A stretch of DNA of 64,000 bases from an uncultured Draconibacterium sp. (GCF_963676815.1 NZ_OY781365.1:3258501-3322500), one strand, 5' to 3'; numbered from the stretch's first letter, positions 8,322 to 17,424 are shown. Numbers and translations: made by a program. Notes: generated by a model not told the origin, from the sequence alone.

Positions 8322-9530
8322 CTATTCCCCGTCAGCAAAATCTTGTAAATACGAGAATTTTTCAGTTAGTGCGCCATCTTTTGTAATGGATGCGCGTGCG
8401 ATAATTTCGTCGGTATCTTCGCCAAATAAACTTGGGAATACTTTTTCGATCAGGTTACGTCCGAAATCAAGCGATGCATCTTTTGGCAGTTCGCAAGGCA
8501 GGTTATCAACCGCTTGTACCGAAACATTGTTTCGGCTCGAGAAAGCTTCTTCCAAGTCACCGCTCTGCGGATTATAATCGTAAAACGGATCGGCAATTGT
8601 GGCTGCACGCTTTGTTGATGGAATGGAACCTTCAATATCGCAGGTAATATCCGAAATCACACCAATGCGGAATTTATCATCCTTCATTTCTTCGGCAGTG
8701 AAAAGTACCGGAGATTTTGGATCCCAATAGGCAGAAGCAATTAGCATGTCAGTCGCCTTTGCAAACGGGTGGAAACTATTCTCATACATCGTTGGATTAT
8801 TGAAAAAATGCATCAGGTCGAACGATTCTCCATCGGTTCGTTGCACATAGTTTCCGGGAAGTAATTGCACGTAAACTGCCTGTTTCGGTTCTTGTACTTT
8901 CAGGTAAGCTTCGGGCGACACACGCATGATTTTCATGTGATTTAAAATCTCGAGAACACCCTGTGCCACACGTCCGTCGCCGGTGATTGCTATTTTAATT
9001 GGAGGAAGTTCTATCTTGTCAAGATGTTGTAACATTTCCTCCAGATCTTCGCATTCATGCGCAGGTTTCAGGTTGAATAAATTGTGTTTTAATCCAAATG
9101 CGCGGAATCCGTTGTAGGCACCAACCAATCCTGCAAAACGCCCAAATCCGATGATACGGAATCCTTCTTTATCCGTCAGCACTTCGTAATCAACCAGCTG
9201 AATATTTTTTTCTAAAACGGTTTGTAACAACTTGCGGTTATACTCCTGTTTTTTTATGGTGTGCGAGAAAAAGAGGTAGATTTTTCCGGGCAGAAAATCT
9301 TCGATACGAACTTCTTTTACGCCCAGTAAAACGTCGCAATCCGAAAGATCTTCCTGTAACGGAATACCCAAAGTACTGTATTCTTCGTCTTTATAACTTC
9401 GTATGGGGCTTGGCTGAACAACAATTGAAACATGCGGAAACGCTTTCTGCACTTCAACACATTGTTGCGGGGTTAACGGAACACGTTTATCGGGAGGTGT
9501 TTTCCCTTCTCTCAGAATACCTACTTTCAT
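8322..9530 (-). CDS. Lysine-ketoglutarate reductase / saccharopine dehydrogenase-like NAD(P) oxidoreductase
   Basis: 402 residues of the alanine dehydrogenase/PNT superfamily. The N-terminal half begins KVGILREGKTPPDKRVPLTP and contains FFSHTIKKQEYNRKLL and a LVDYEVL segment, closest by eye to the LKR domain of eukaryotic aminoadipate semialdehyde synthase and yeast Lys1. A Rossmann glycine motif, ITGDGRVAQG, starts the nucleotide-binding half. The reaction would be reductive joining of lysine and 2-oxoglutarate, or its reverse. No second (saccharopine-cleaving) gene is adjacent, and many bacterial members are called only alanine dehydrogenase-like, so substrate is uncertain. Confidence 0.8.
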   Translation of the reverse strand: MKVGILREGKTPPDKRVPLTPQQCVEVQKAFPHVSIVVQPSPIRSYKDEEYSTLGIPLQEDLSDCDVLLGVKEVRIEDFLPGKIYLFFSHTIKKQEYNRKLLQTVLEKNIQLVDYEVLTDKEGFRIIGFGRFAGLVGAYNGFRAFGLKHNLFNLKPAHECEDLEEMLQHLDKIELPPIKIAITGDGRVAQGVLEILNHMKIMRVSPEAYLKVQEPKQAVYVQLLPGNYVQRTDGESFDLMHFFNNPTMYENSFHPFAKATDMLIASAYWDPKSPVLFTAEEMKDDKFRIGVISDITCDIEGSIPSTKRAATIADPFYDYNPQSGDLEEAFSSRNNVSVQAVDNLPCELPKDASLDFGRNLIEKVFPSLFGEDTDEIIARASITKDGALTEKFSYLQDFADGE

Positions 9531-9787
9531 CGTTTAAATTTTTATCGAAAATAAGAAAATTTGTGTACCGATATGTGAAACTGACAGATTATCGTTGTGT
9601 TGTGAAGATGAAGAAATTGTCCGAAGAACAATTGGTTATTTTTTGGGAAGTGAAATAACGACATTCAGAAAGTGAACAGAAATGCTGAAGAATAGAGTGT
9701 AGTCAAAAGAATTTTTGATGAAAATATGTTAAGTTTAGTGTTTTATAAACAAATACTATTCTACAATATAAACTAAAACGAAGTGCA

Positions 9788-11017
9788 ATGATTCAAAAAT
9801 TATTCATTCTTACGGTCCTGATCATGCTTTGCTGTTCGGGAGTAATAAATGCTCAAAAAACTTACTCGGTAACTGTTGATGAAGTAAAAAACGGAACAAT
9901 ACAAGTTGATCCGGCCATTCCGGCTGATGGCAAAGTTGCCGAAGGAACGGTACTAACAATAACGGCGAAACCAGATAAGAACTATGCAATTGATGCCGTA
10001 TATTATTCGGTAAAAGGAATGTGGGGCGATATGTATCACGAAAGTATGGCAACGCCTTACGAGGTAGTGATCGACCAGGATAAAAAACTGGGAGCTTCAT
10101 TTATTGAAAAAGATAAAGTTGATCACTTGGTGGTAACCCAGAATATTGTTTATGCAAAACCGGGAGTTAAGGAACTAAAATATGATGTGTTTGCTCCTGA
10201 GGGCGCTAAAAATTTGCCTTGTATCGTTATTATTCATGGAGGAGGCTGGGTATCAAATTCGGAAGATATTATGCGCGGAATGGCTCGCGAGTTAACCAAA
10301 GATGGCAAATATGTTGTTTTTAGTATTGATTACCGTTGGGCAGGAAACCGCGATGGAGATGAAATTGGAAATACCATGGCCGATTTAATTGGTGATGTGT
10401 TTGGTGCCATTGCTCACATTATGGAACATGCAGCTGAATATGGCGGTGACCCGACACGAATTGCTGTAACCGGCGACAGTGCCGGAGGTCATTTATCGGC
10501 AGTTGCCGGAACCATGCCTAACAAAATTGGCGACGGTGGTTTTGGCAAAACAGAAGGCGTATTTGAGTTTATGCCATCGTATATTCCTGCTAACAAAACC
10601 GTTGATCAGGTGCGTACCGAAATGATGGCAGCCATTAAAGCAGCTGCTCCAAGTTACGGCGTATTTAGTAGTGCCCGATTGAATCATTATTCCGAAGATC
10701 AGAAAGCCGATGATAGCTGGAAAGAAGCTATTGCACCGCTAAGTAATATCCCGAATGCAGAGGAACGTGCAATTCCGCATTACCTGACCCGCGGGACAAA
10801 AGATGGTTTAATTGGCGACGAAGACGTAACCGTTTACATGGATGCGCTGGTAGAAGCAGGGCAACGTGTGCAATATGTGCAGGTTGGTGGAGCAGGACAC
10901 GCTTTTTTCGATTGGAAACCGGATGAGCGGACAAAAGCCACATTTAAAAAGTATGGTATTTACTACGTTAACGAAATGGAGACCTTCTTCAATTCGGTGT
11001 TTTATCCGACTAACTAA
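9788..11017 (+). CDS. Secreted alpha/beta-hydrolase (esterase/lipase) with N-terminal InlB-type repeat domain
   Basis: 409 residues. A signal peptide (1-22, ending VINA then Gln) is followed by a short beta domain at about 25-105 resembling divergent InlB B-repeats (GTIQVDP, GTVLTITAKPDKNY). The hydrolase domain has oxyanion motif HGGGW at 150-154, nucleophile Ser231 in GDSAGG, and likely acid Asp339 and base His371 in GAGHAFFDW, the BD-FAE/hormone-sensitive-lipase pattern. Action on acylated polysaccharide or ester substrates outside the cytoplasm is inferred. No transporter or regulator is adjacent. Confidence 0.88.
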   Translation: MIQKLFILTVLIMLCCSGVINAQKTYSVTVDEVKNGTIQVDPAIPADGKVAEGTVLTITAKPDKNYAIDAVYYSVKGMWGDMYHESMATPYEVVIDQDKKLGASFIEKDKVDHLVVTQNIVYAKPGVKELKYDVFAPEGAKNLPCIVIIHGGGWVSNSEDIMRGMARELTKDGKYVVFSIDYRWAGNRDGDEIGNTMADLIGDVFGAIAHIMEHAAEYGGDPTRIAVTGDSAGGHLSAVAGTMPNKIGDGGFGKTEGVFEFMPSYIPANKTVDQVRTEMMAAIKAAAPSYGVFSSARLNHYSEDQKADDSWKEAIAPLSNIPNAEERAIPHYLTRGTKDGLIGDEDVTVYMDALVEAGQRVQYVQVGGAGHAFFDWKPDERTKATFKKYGIYYVNEMETFFNSVFYPTN

Positions 11018-11099
11018 CAACAATTAACAATAACAAAGGCAATTTATTCTTAATATGGATAAGCTGCTTTTTTGTGTTCAAGAGTTTGAATTTTGTATA

Positions 11100-11131
11100 T
11101 TGGCAGTATCATTGATTAGAAGCTAACTTTG
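11100..11131 (+). promoter_or_regulatory. Promoter abutting the multiheme cytochrome gene
   Basis: TTG at 11100-11102, a 21-nt spacer and TAACTTTG at 11124-11131, only 3 nt before the ATG. A competing upstream option is TTTG 11071-11074, 21 nt, TATATTGG 11096-11103 (one mismatch), which would leave a leader of about 25 nt. Confidence 0.45.
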
Positions 11132-11134
11132 ACT

Positions 11135-13492
11135 ATGAATTTCCAAAAATCTCAAATAATTGTTGCTGTTGTGGTATTGGTAACGGCAATCTCCTGCAAA
11201 CAAAAGCCTAAAGAAGCCGGTAACGAATTTTCCGGATCGGAAACGTGTATCGAGTGCCACGAGAATTTCTATAAACTTTGGGAACCGTCGTATCATGCGC
11301 AGGCTATGATGCCAATAAATGCGGCGTTTATGGCCGAGCATCAGTTGCCCAACAGCGAACCAATCGATGTGGAAGGACACCAGTTTCAGGTGGAGTTTAA
11401 AGACTCAACGATGGTAATGTACGAACGGGATGGAAGTGAATTGGTAGCTACATACGATGTTATCTGGGCGATGGGAGGACATAATGTATATACCTTTTTA
11501 ACGCCTTTTGAGAAAGGAAAACTGCAGAATATTCCAATCGCTTTTGATGCCAATCGCAAAGAGTGGTTCAATTATCCGATGGCAGGAATGCGGCATTTTG
11601 GAGACGATTATCCGGAAGATGAAGCGCTGCCATGGAAAGACGATATGTTTGCATTCAATACAGGTTGTTACAGTTGCCACATCAGCCAGTTGAGTACCAA
11701 TTTCGATTTAGCAACCGATACCTATCATACTACATGGAAAGAACCCGGAATTAATTGCGAAACCTGTCACGGACCAGCAGGAGAGCACGTTCGAATTTTT
11801 AAAAACCTGAAGGAAGGAGAGGAGCCGGAAAAGCTGGGATTGATAAGTACAAATGTTTTTACCCAGGAGCAACACACAGCATCATGCGCGCCTTGTCATG
11901 CAAAAATGAGCCCGATTACGCCAAGTTATATGCCGGGCGATAAATTCTTTGATAATTATAACCTGACAACACTCGAAGACCGTGACTTTTATCCTGACGG
12001 CCGTTCATTGGGAGAGAACTATACCATGACCGAATGGATGATGAATCCGTGTGTTGACGACAGCGAAATGCATTGTGTTACCTGTCATACATCAAGTGGG
12101 CGCGACAGGAATAAAGACAATCCCAACCAGGCTTGCCTGACTTGCCATAATAACCGTACTCAGGATTTGGAGGCACATACCGGGCACCCGGCTTCGGCAG
12201 GGCTTACCTGTTTGAGTTGCCACATGCCAAAACGCGAATTTGTTGGCCGCTTCCTGCGCAGCGATCACTCGTTCCGTCCGCCAATGCCCGAGGCTACAAT
12301 TCGGTTTGGTTCGCCAAATGCGTGTAACCAGTGTCATACCGATAAATCTCCGGAGTGGGCCAATAATATTGTAAAGGCGCGACCTAACGGCGATTACCAG
12401 GAGGAAACATTGCGTTGGGCACAGCTTATAAAAGAAGCCCGCGAAATGGAGTGGGAGAATGTGGATAAAATGTACGCTACCATTCGTAATCCTGAAACCG
12501 ACGATGTTGTTGCCAATTCGCTGATCCGTTTGTTGAATAATTACTCCGAAGCATCGAAAGCTGCTGTGTTGATCGATGCATTGAATAACAAATCGGAACT
12601 GGTGCGCTCGTCGGCAGCATACGGTTTAGGTGGTATTTTAACCGATGAGGTGAGAACTGCTCTGTTAAATGCTTGTCAGGATAATATCCGTTTGGTGCGT
12701 ATACAAGCCGCCAATGCTATTTTGACTTTTCCGCAAGACCAGTTTACTGCCGAGCAAAAAACAATAATTGCTAGTGCCGAGAAAGAATACGTAACATCGT
12801 TGACTTCACGGGAGGATAACTGGAGCAATCACTATAATTTGGGTTTGTATCATCAGAATAAGGGGGAAATGACGGAAGCACTGAATTCCTACGAAACGGC
12901 AGCTCGTCTCTATCCCGAAGCGGTTCTTCCGCTAATAAACAGCAGTGTGTTGTATTCGTACATAGGGAATAATACAAAGGCCGAGGAGAACTTACTGAAA
13001 GTACTGAAGTACGAGCCAAAAAACGAAGCTGCCAATCTGAACCTTGGATTATTGCTTGCCGAGCAGGGGCGTATGGATGAGGCAGAAAAGGCTTTAAGAA
13101 CTGCTTTGGAAGCCAATCCGGAGAACCAACCAGTTGCCGCCAAAAACCTGAGTGTAATTGTGGCACAGCGGGGCGATTTGGCCGGTGCTGTAAAATATGC
13201 CGAAATGGCCTATAAAGCTCGCTCCGAAGATCCGGATTACGGTTATACGCTGGCGTACTATCAAATGCAAAACGGTCAGACCGCGGCAGCTAAAAAAACG
13301 CTGGAGAAAGTAATCAAAGATTCGCCAGGATATCTTTCGGCAACAGGTTATCTGGCCCAGATCTACCTGCACGAAGGGAATACAGACAAAGCACTACAGT
13401 TGTATAAAAATGCGCTGAAAGTTGAAGGAATCTCCGATGAGGATCGTGCTGCCATACAACAATCTGTTACCATGTTGCAGCAGAGTTTGTAG
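11135..13492 (+). CDS. Eight-heme c-type cytochrome lipoprotein with HEAT and TPR repeats
   Basis: 785 residues. A lipobox (TAIS-Cys21) predicts a lipoprotein. Eight CxxCH heme motifs start at Cys38, 178, 208, 251, 314, 334, 359 and 397, the last ones in closely spaced pairs as in NrfA/octaheme-like cytochromes. HEAT-like helices follow at about 465-530 (SELVRSSAAYGLGG), then at least five TPRs from about 550 to the end (NWSNHYNLGLYHQNKG onward). Family members are annotated only as multiheme cytochrome/TPR proteins; extracytoplasmic electron transfer or substrate reduction in a protein complex is inferred. The ATG at 11135 is preferred over a TTG two codons upstream. Confidence 0.9.
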   Translation: MNFQKSQIIVAVVVLVTAISCKQKPKEAGNEFSGSETCIECHENFYKLWEPSYHAQAMMPINAAFMAEHQLPNSEPIDVEGHQFQVEFKDSTMVMYERDGSELVATYDVIWAMGGHNVYTFLTPFEKGKLQNIPIAFDANRKEWFNYPMAGMRHFGDDYPEDEALPWKDDMFAFNTGCYSCHISQLSTNFDLATDTYHTTWKEPGINCETCHGPAGEHVRIFKNLKEGEEPEKLGLISTNVFTQEQHTASCAPCHAKMSPITPSYMPGDKFFDNYNLTTLEDRDFYPDGRSLGENYTMTEWMMNPCVDDSEMHCVTCHTSSGRDRNKDNPNQACLTCHNNRTQDLEAHTGHPASAGLTCLSCHMPKREFVGRFLRSDHSFRPPMPEATIRFGSPNACNQCHTDKSPEWANNIVKARPNGDYQEETLRWAQLIKEAREMEWENVDKMYATIRNPETDDVVANSLIRLLNNYSEASKAAVLIDALNNKSELVRSSAAYGLGGILTDEVRTALLNACQDNIRLVRIQAANAILTFPQDQFTAEQKTIIASAEKEYVTSLTSREDNWSNHYNLGLYHQNKGEMTEALNSYETAARLYPEAVLPLINSSVLYSYIGNNTKAEENLLKVLKYEPKNEAANLNLGLLLAEQGRMDEAEKALRTALEANPENQPVAAKNLSVIVAQRGDLAGAVKYAEMAYKARSEDPDYGYTLAYYQMQNGQTAAAKKTLEKVIKDSPGYLSATGYLAQIYLHEGNTDKALQLYKNALKVEGISDEDRAAIQQSVTMLQQSL

Positions 13493-13777
13493 CAGAAAAA
13501 GGCAAAAGGCAAAAGTAAAAGGGCAAAAGTAGTTGTCGTCTCGAAGCGCAGCGAGAGATATGTAATATTAAAACAGATTGCAGAATGACGATTAACGATT
13601 TTTGATTTCAGAAGGAGTAGGCAAATAGCAATACGCAATAAGTTCCATAGGAGAGCAATATCGGAAGAACTGTCATCTCGACGAGGAACGAGGGGAGATC
13701 TGTTGCGATAAAATCCCTTTTACGCAACCATTTTCCTTATAATAACATCTGATTAGTATATCGTTAAATCGTTAACC
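13493..13777. repeat. Intergenic repeat cluster (GGCAAAAG runs and two TCTCGA half-palindromes)
   Basis: Starts with iterated AAGGCAAAAG words (13498-13530). Two half copies of the dispersed palindromic family follow: 13532-13563 (GTCGTCTCGAAGCG...GAGAGATATGT) and 13671-13709 (GTCATCTCGACGAGG...GGAGATCTGTTG). A third repeated segment at 13580-13621 (CAGAATGACGATTAACGATT) recurs at 25946-25985. No gene is supported here. Confidence 0.7.
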
Positions 13778-14140
13778 ATGAAAAACTTAATTATTCCGCT
13801 GTTTATTCTCGTTGTTGCATTGATTAGTTCCTGTTCAAAAAGCGAATTGGAAATCGATAGGGAAGAAATTATCGGAGTGTGGGTAATTCCGGAAAGTCGC
13901 GACACGCTTAAGTTTACCAGCGATCAGACTGCTTATATGAATACACTTCCGTTTGAATATCAAGTGGAAAAGGATTCGATAGAAATGCGGTATATCGGAG
14001 CATGGTTGGCATTATTTCTGCCGCCTCCGCCTTTTAAACTTGGCTATACATTAAACGTAGACGAGTTAATTATAGATTGTCCGAATGAAAATTGTTATGG
14101 TTTTGATGGTGGATCGGTCGAATACCATCGGGTAGATTGA
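13778..14140 (+). CDS. Small lipoprotein, lipocalin-like length, unknown function
   Basis: 120 residues with a lipoprotein signal (FILVVALISS-Cys19). The mature part reads EEIIGVWVIPESRDTLKFTS and later DSIEMRY and YTLNVDELII, an alternating beta pattern beginning with a GxW motif like the many Bacteroidota lipocalin-like lipoproteins. I do not recognise a specific family. It precedes the alpha-galactosidase gene by 132 nt on the same strand. Confidence 0.75.
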   Translation: MKNLIIPLFILVVALISSCSKSELEIDREEIIGVWVIPESRDTLKFTSDQTAYMNTLPFEYQVEKDSIEMRYIGAWLALFLPPPPFKLGYTLNVDELIIDCPNENCYGFDGGSVEYHRVD

Positions 14141-14272
14141 TTTTTAATGGCCCAATTTGTATCAATCCTGTGTTAATCTTTTCATCGAGTCTTAAACTCT
14201 TAACCAAATCCATCCGCTTAGGTACTTTCCTTCGTATCTTCGTCATTCTAGTAGAACCAAATCTAAAAAATC

Positions 14273-16468
14273 ATGAAAAGGATATATCTGTTAACAATCG
14301 TTTTATTGCTGTCTGCTGCTGTTAATGCGCAGGAAACGATTATCCCCATTTCGACTAAAGATAACCTTATGTTACTGCAAATATCGCCCGATGGACGTTT
14401 AAATACCGTGTATTTTGGCGAACCGCTGCAAAGCGAAGCTGAATATGCCGCAGTGGCACGAAGCTATAATTTTGGCGATAACAACGGCGGAATTTACAAT
14501 GCCACTTACACCACCGCCGGAACGTGGAACCTGGTGGAACCCGCAATTGAAGTAGTGCAAAGCGATGGTAATACGTCGCTGGAGCTAAAATATGTGAGCC
14601 ACGAAACCGAAACAACTTCGGATAATGCGGTGCTGACAACAATTGTTTTGGAAGATGCGCAATACCAATTTCAGGTGAAGCTGTTTTACAAAGCATGGAC
14701 CAACGAAAATGTGATTGAGCAGTGGACCGAGATCACGCACAACCAGGAAGATGCCGTTACGCTGAAAAAGTTTGCATCGGCGAACCTGTTTTTTGCCGGC
14801 AACGAGTTTTATCTGACCAGCTACGGTAACGAGTGGGCAAAAGAAATGCAGCGCAATGAGGAGAAATTGACCCGTGGAATAAAATCGATCGACTCGAAAT
14901 TAGGTACACGTGCTTATTTGCTGCAATCGCCCAATTTTATTCTTTCGTTTGATGGCAAAGCTGCCGAGAATAACGGAACAGTGGTGTTGGGACAGCTGGC
15001 GTGGAGCTCTAACTTTCGTTACGATTTTGAGGTAGACCCGCAAGGCAACGTTCGTTTTATTGCCGGTATCAATCCGTTTGCATCGGAGTACGAATTGCAG
15101 CCGGGCGAGGTGTTTAAAACGCCCGGGTTGGTTTATGTGGTGTCGCATAAAGGTACCGGCGAAGCCAGTCGTAACCTGCACAGTTGGGCGCGCGATTACC
15201 GTGTTCTGGATGGAAATGGCGAACGCCTGACACTGCTGAACAACTGGGAAGCTACTTACTTTGATTTTGATGAGGATAAACTTACCGCATTGTTTAAAGA
15301 TGCCAAAGAATTGGGTGTTGACCTGTTTTTGCTCGACGATGGCTGGTTTGCCAACAAATACCCGCGCAACGGCGATAATGCCGGTTTGGGCGACTGGCAG
15401 GAAAACAAAAAGAAACTACCGCACGGAATTGGTTACCTGGTGGAAGAAGCTACGAGAGAGGGTGTGAAATTTGGTATTTGGATTGAGCCGGAAATGGTAA
15501 ATCCGAAAAGTGAATTGTACGAGAACCATATCGATTGGGTGATTCGTCAGCCGGAACGCCCCGAAAAATATTTCCGTAACCAGCTGGTTCTGGATCTGTC
15601 GAATCCCGAGGTGCAGGACTTTGTGTTTGGCGTGGTAGATAAGCTGCTGTCTGAAAATCCGGAGCTCGCATTTATTAAATGGGATTGTAATTCGGTAATT
15701 TACAATGCGCACTCGGCCTATCTGGAAAAAGAAGGTATTCCGCAAACACATATTTACATTGAATACACCAAAGGCCTGTACAATGTGATGGAGCGTGTGC
15801 GCGAGAAATTCCCGAAAGTACCGATTATGCTATGTTCGGGTGGTGGCGGCCGCGGCGATTACGAGCTGTTTAAATACTTCACCGAGTTTTGGCCCAGCGA
15901 CGATACCGACCCGCTGGAGCGTGTGTTTATGCAGTGGAATTATTCGTATTTCTTCCCGTCGATTGTTACCGATTGCCACGTTACCGACTGGAGCGATCTT
16001 CCGCTGAAATACCGCGTTGATGTGGCCAGCATGGGGAAACTGGGTTTCGATATTGTGGCCCACGAGCTCAGCGAAAACGATCTGGCATTTGCGAAACAGG
16101 CGGTGCAGAATTATCACTCGTTTAAAGATGTGGTGTGGCATGGCAACCAGTATCGTTTGGTTAGTCCGTACGAAAACGACTTTGCCGCGCTGATGTATGT
16201 AAACGACGACCAGAGCAGGGCAGTGGTGTTTAACTACCTGTCGAATTTCAGGTACATGCAAACGGCATCAATTCTTCCGGTAAAATTTGCTGGTCTTGAT
16301 CCTGCCAAACAATACACCGTAAAAGAACTGAACGTGTACCCGGGACGACGCTCGTGGATCGATGCAGAGAAAGTGTACTCCGGCGATTTCCTGATGAAAG
16401 TGGGTATTAATCCACATGTAACGTTGAACAGTACGAGCGTAGTGTTGGAGGTTAACGAGGTAGAATAA
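14273..16468 (+). CDS. Secreted alpha-galactosidase, GH36
   Basis: 731 residues with a signal peptide (1-19, VNA then Gln). The N-terminal beta supersandwich runs to about 310. The TIM barrel carries LFLLDDGWF, the nucleophile Asp471 in FIKWDCN and the acid/base aspartate at about 543 in WPSDDTDPL, preceded by LCSGGGGRGDYE. This is the full GH36 catalytic set. It hydrolyses terminal alpha-galactosides (raffinose-family oligosaccharides, galactomannan side chains), probably in the periplasm. No SusC/SusD pair is adjacent, so this is not a classic polysaccharide-utilisation locus in what can be seen. Confidence 0.95.
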   Translation: MKRIYLLTIVLLLSAAVNAQETIIPISTKDNLMLLQISPDGRLNTVYFGEPLQSEAEYAAVARSYNFGDNNGGIYNATYTTAGTWNLVEPAIEVVQSDGNTSLELKYVSHETETTSDNAVLTTIVLEDAQYQFQVKLFYKAWTNENVIEQWTEITHNQEDAVTLKKFASANLFFAGNEFYLTSYGNEWAKEMQRNEEKLTRGIKSIDSKLGTRAYLLQSPNFILSFDGKAAENNGTVVLGQLAWSSNFRYDFEVDPQGNVRFIAGINPFASEYELQPGEVFKTPGLVYVVSHKGTGEASRNLHSWARDYRVLDGNGERLTLLNNWEATYFDFDEDKLTALFKDAKELGVDLFLLDDGWFANKYPRNGDNAGLGDWQENKKKLPHGIGYLVEEATREGVKFGIWIEPEMVNPKSELYENHIDWVIRQPERPEKYFRNQLVLDLSNPEVQDFVFGVVDKLLSENPELAFIKWDCNSVIYNAHSAYLEKEGIPQTHIYIEYTKGLYNVMERVREKFPKVPIMLCSGGGGRGDYELFKYFTEFWPSDDTDPLERVFMQWNYSYFFPSIVTDCHVTDWSDLPLKYRVDVASMGKLGFDIVAHELSENDLAFAKQAVQNYHSFKDVVWHGNQYRLVSPYENDFAALMYVNDDQSRAVVFNYLSNFRYMQTASILPVKFAGLDPAKQYTVKELNVYPGRRSWIDAEKVYSGDFLMKVGINPHVTLNSTSVVLEVNEVE

Positions 16469-16571
16469 GAAAGGCAAAAGGCAAAAGTTGAGAACAGCTT
16501 GGCTGGTCGAATTGAAAATCGGCCATAGCCAAATCCCGACCGGAGCGTTGGGAGCAAAAGTCCAACCTGGC

Positions 16572-16722
16572 TGTCATTTCGAAGGAGGAACAACTGAGAA
16601 ATCTGTTCCCGTTTAAAAGGATGTCATCTTTCCCGACAGAATAAAGAAAGATGACATCTTTTTACCATAGAAAAAAGCGGATAGGTAACAGATTTCTCCT
16701 CGCATACTCGTCGAAATGACAA
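16572..16722. repeat. Full palindromic dispersed repeat with a nested hairpin
   Basis: Left arm TGTCATTTCGAAGGAGG...GAGAAATCTGTT (16572-16608) and right arm AACAGATTTCTCC...GTCGAAATGACA (16687-16721) are inverted copies, with a terminator hairpin between them. Preceded at 16470-16488 by the GGCAAAAG words also seen before other copies. Confidence 0.75.
16620..16663 (+). terminator. Intrinsic terminator of the GH36 gene inside the repeat
   Basis: Perfect 13-bp stem (GATGTCATCTTTC at 16620-16632 with its complement at 16646-16658) followed by a T5 run. The arms contain GTCAT, so it may derive from the repeat itself. Confidence 0.75.
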
Positions 16723-16776
16723 CTACACCTAACTTACAGCACTATTCAAAGCCTTTTTTTGCATCATGGTTTTTCA

Positions 16777-16784
16777 TACATTTG
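16777..16784 (+). promoter_or_regulatory. -7 element in front of the DUF3124 gene
   Basis: TACATTTG matches TAnnTTTG. It ends 3 nt before ATG 16788 and 18 nt before the alternative ATG 16803. Confidence 0.4.
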
Positions 16785-16787
16785 GGT

Positions 16788-17312
16788 ATGAAAGCAATCA
16801 GAATGAGAAATATATTGGTATTTGCAGTAATGGTAGTCGCAGCATTTGCCTGCAGAAACGAGGCCAGGCAGCTTCCGGTAACAAAAGTAAACTGGGAGGC
16901 GCGAAATGCCGCTGCCATCATCCCCGATTCGTTGGAAACAGGAAGCACATACCTGTCGGTTTATTCGCAAATCTATTCCGGCTCTCAGGAGCGTTTGGTC
17001 GATTTAACGGCTACCATAAGTATACGTAACCCGAATGCCAAAGAAACGCTGTTCATCAATACTATCGACTACTACAATACGGAAGGTGATCGTATCCGCT
17101 CCTACCTGTCGTACCCTGTTTTTATTTTACCCATGGAAACCGTTGAAATTATCATTCAGCACAATGATAACGAAGGAGGCACAGGAGCTAATATTATTTT
17201 CGACTGGGGGAAAACACCTGTTGCTGCCGACCCGGTTTTCGAGGCGGTAATGATTTCTACCTACGGACAGATCGGGCTTTCATTTGTAACGCAAGGCATT
17301 CCGTTGGATTGA
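16788..17312 (+). CDS. DUF3124 family lipoprotein
   Basis: 174 residues from ATG 16788 (169 from ATG 16803, which keeps a shorter but complete lipoprotein signal ending AAFA-Cys and would leave a normal leader after the TACATTTG element). The mature part matches DUF3124: YLSVYSQIYSG, ATISIRNPN, INTIDYYNTEGDRIRSYL, then GGTGANIIFDWG. Members are extracytoplasmic proteins of unknown function. The upstream in-frame extension lies within the dispersed repeat and is not believable as coding. Confidence 0.85.
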   Translation: MKAIRMRNILVFAVMVVAAFACRNEARQLPVTKVNWEARNAAAIIPDSLETGSTYLSVYSQIYSGSQERLVDLTATISIRNPNAKETLFINTIDYYNTEGDRIRSYLSYPVFILPMETVEIIIQHNDNEGGTGANIIFDWGKTPVAADPVFEAVMISTYGQIGLSFVTQGIPLD

Positions 17313-17329
17313 TGGGAATTGGTTTATTC

Positions 17330-17424
17330 TTTGCACCGTGGCGATAGCCATTAAAACTAAATTAAAGGCAAAAGCCTGTTTTCAATTCTCAATCTGTAAT
17401 CACCGCCCTAAAGGACGGTGCAAA
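17330..17424. repeat. 95-bp element with 10-bp terminal inverted repeats
   Basis: TTTGCACCGT (17330-17339) and ACGGTGCAAA (17415-17424) are perfect inverted repeats. The right end doubles as one arm of a hairpin CACCGCCC-TAAA-GGACGGTG (17401-17420). Size and structure fit a miniature inverted-repeat or REP-like element. The hairpin could also stop transcription from the DUF3124 gene. Confidence 0.55.

Noticed and set aside
9410..9658. 82-codon plus-strand frame in the gap before the esterase
   Set aside because: Half lies antisense in the dehydrogenase gene and it has no start signal or family pattern.
14137..14325. 62-codon frame between the small lipoprotein and GH36
   Set aside because: It overlaps the GH36 signal peptide in another frame and shows no coding features.
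14273..17312. Polysaccharide utilisation locus around GH36
   Set aside because: No SusC/SusD pair, regulator or further glycoside hydrolase is adjacent.
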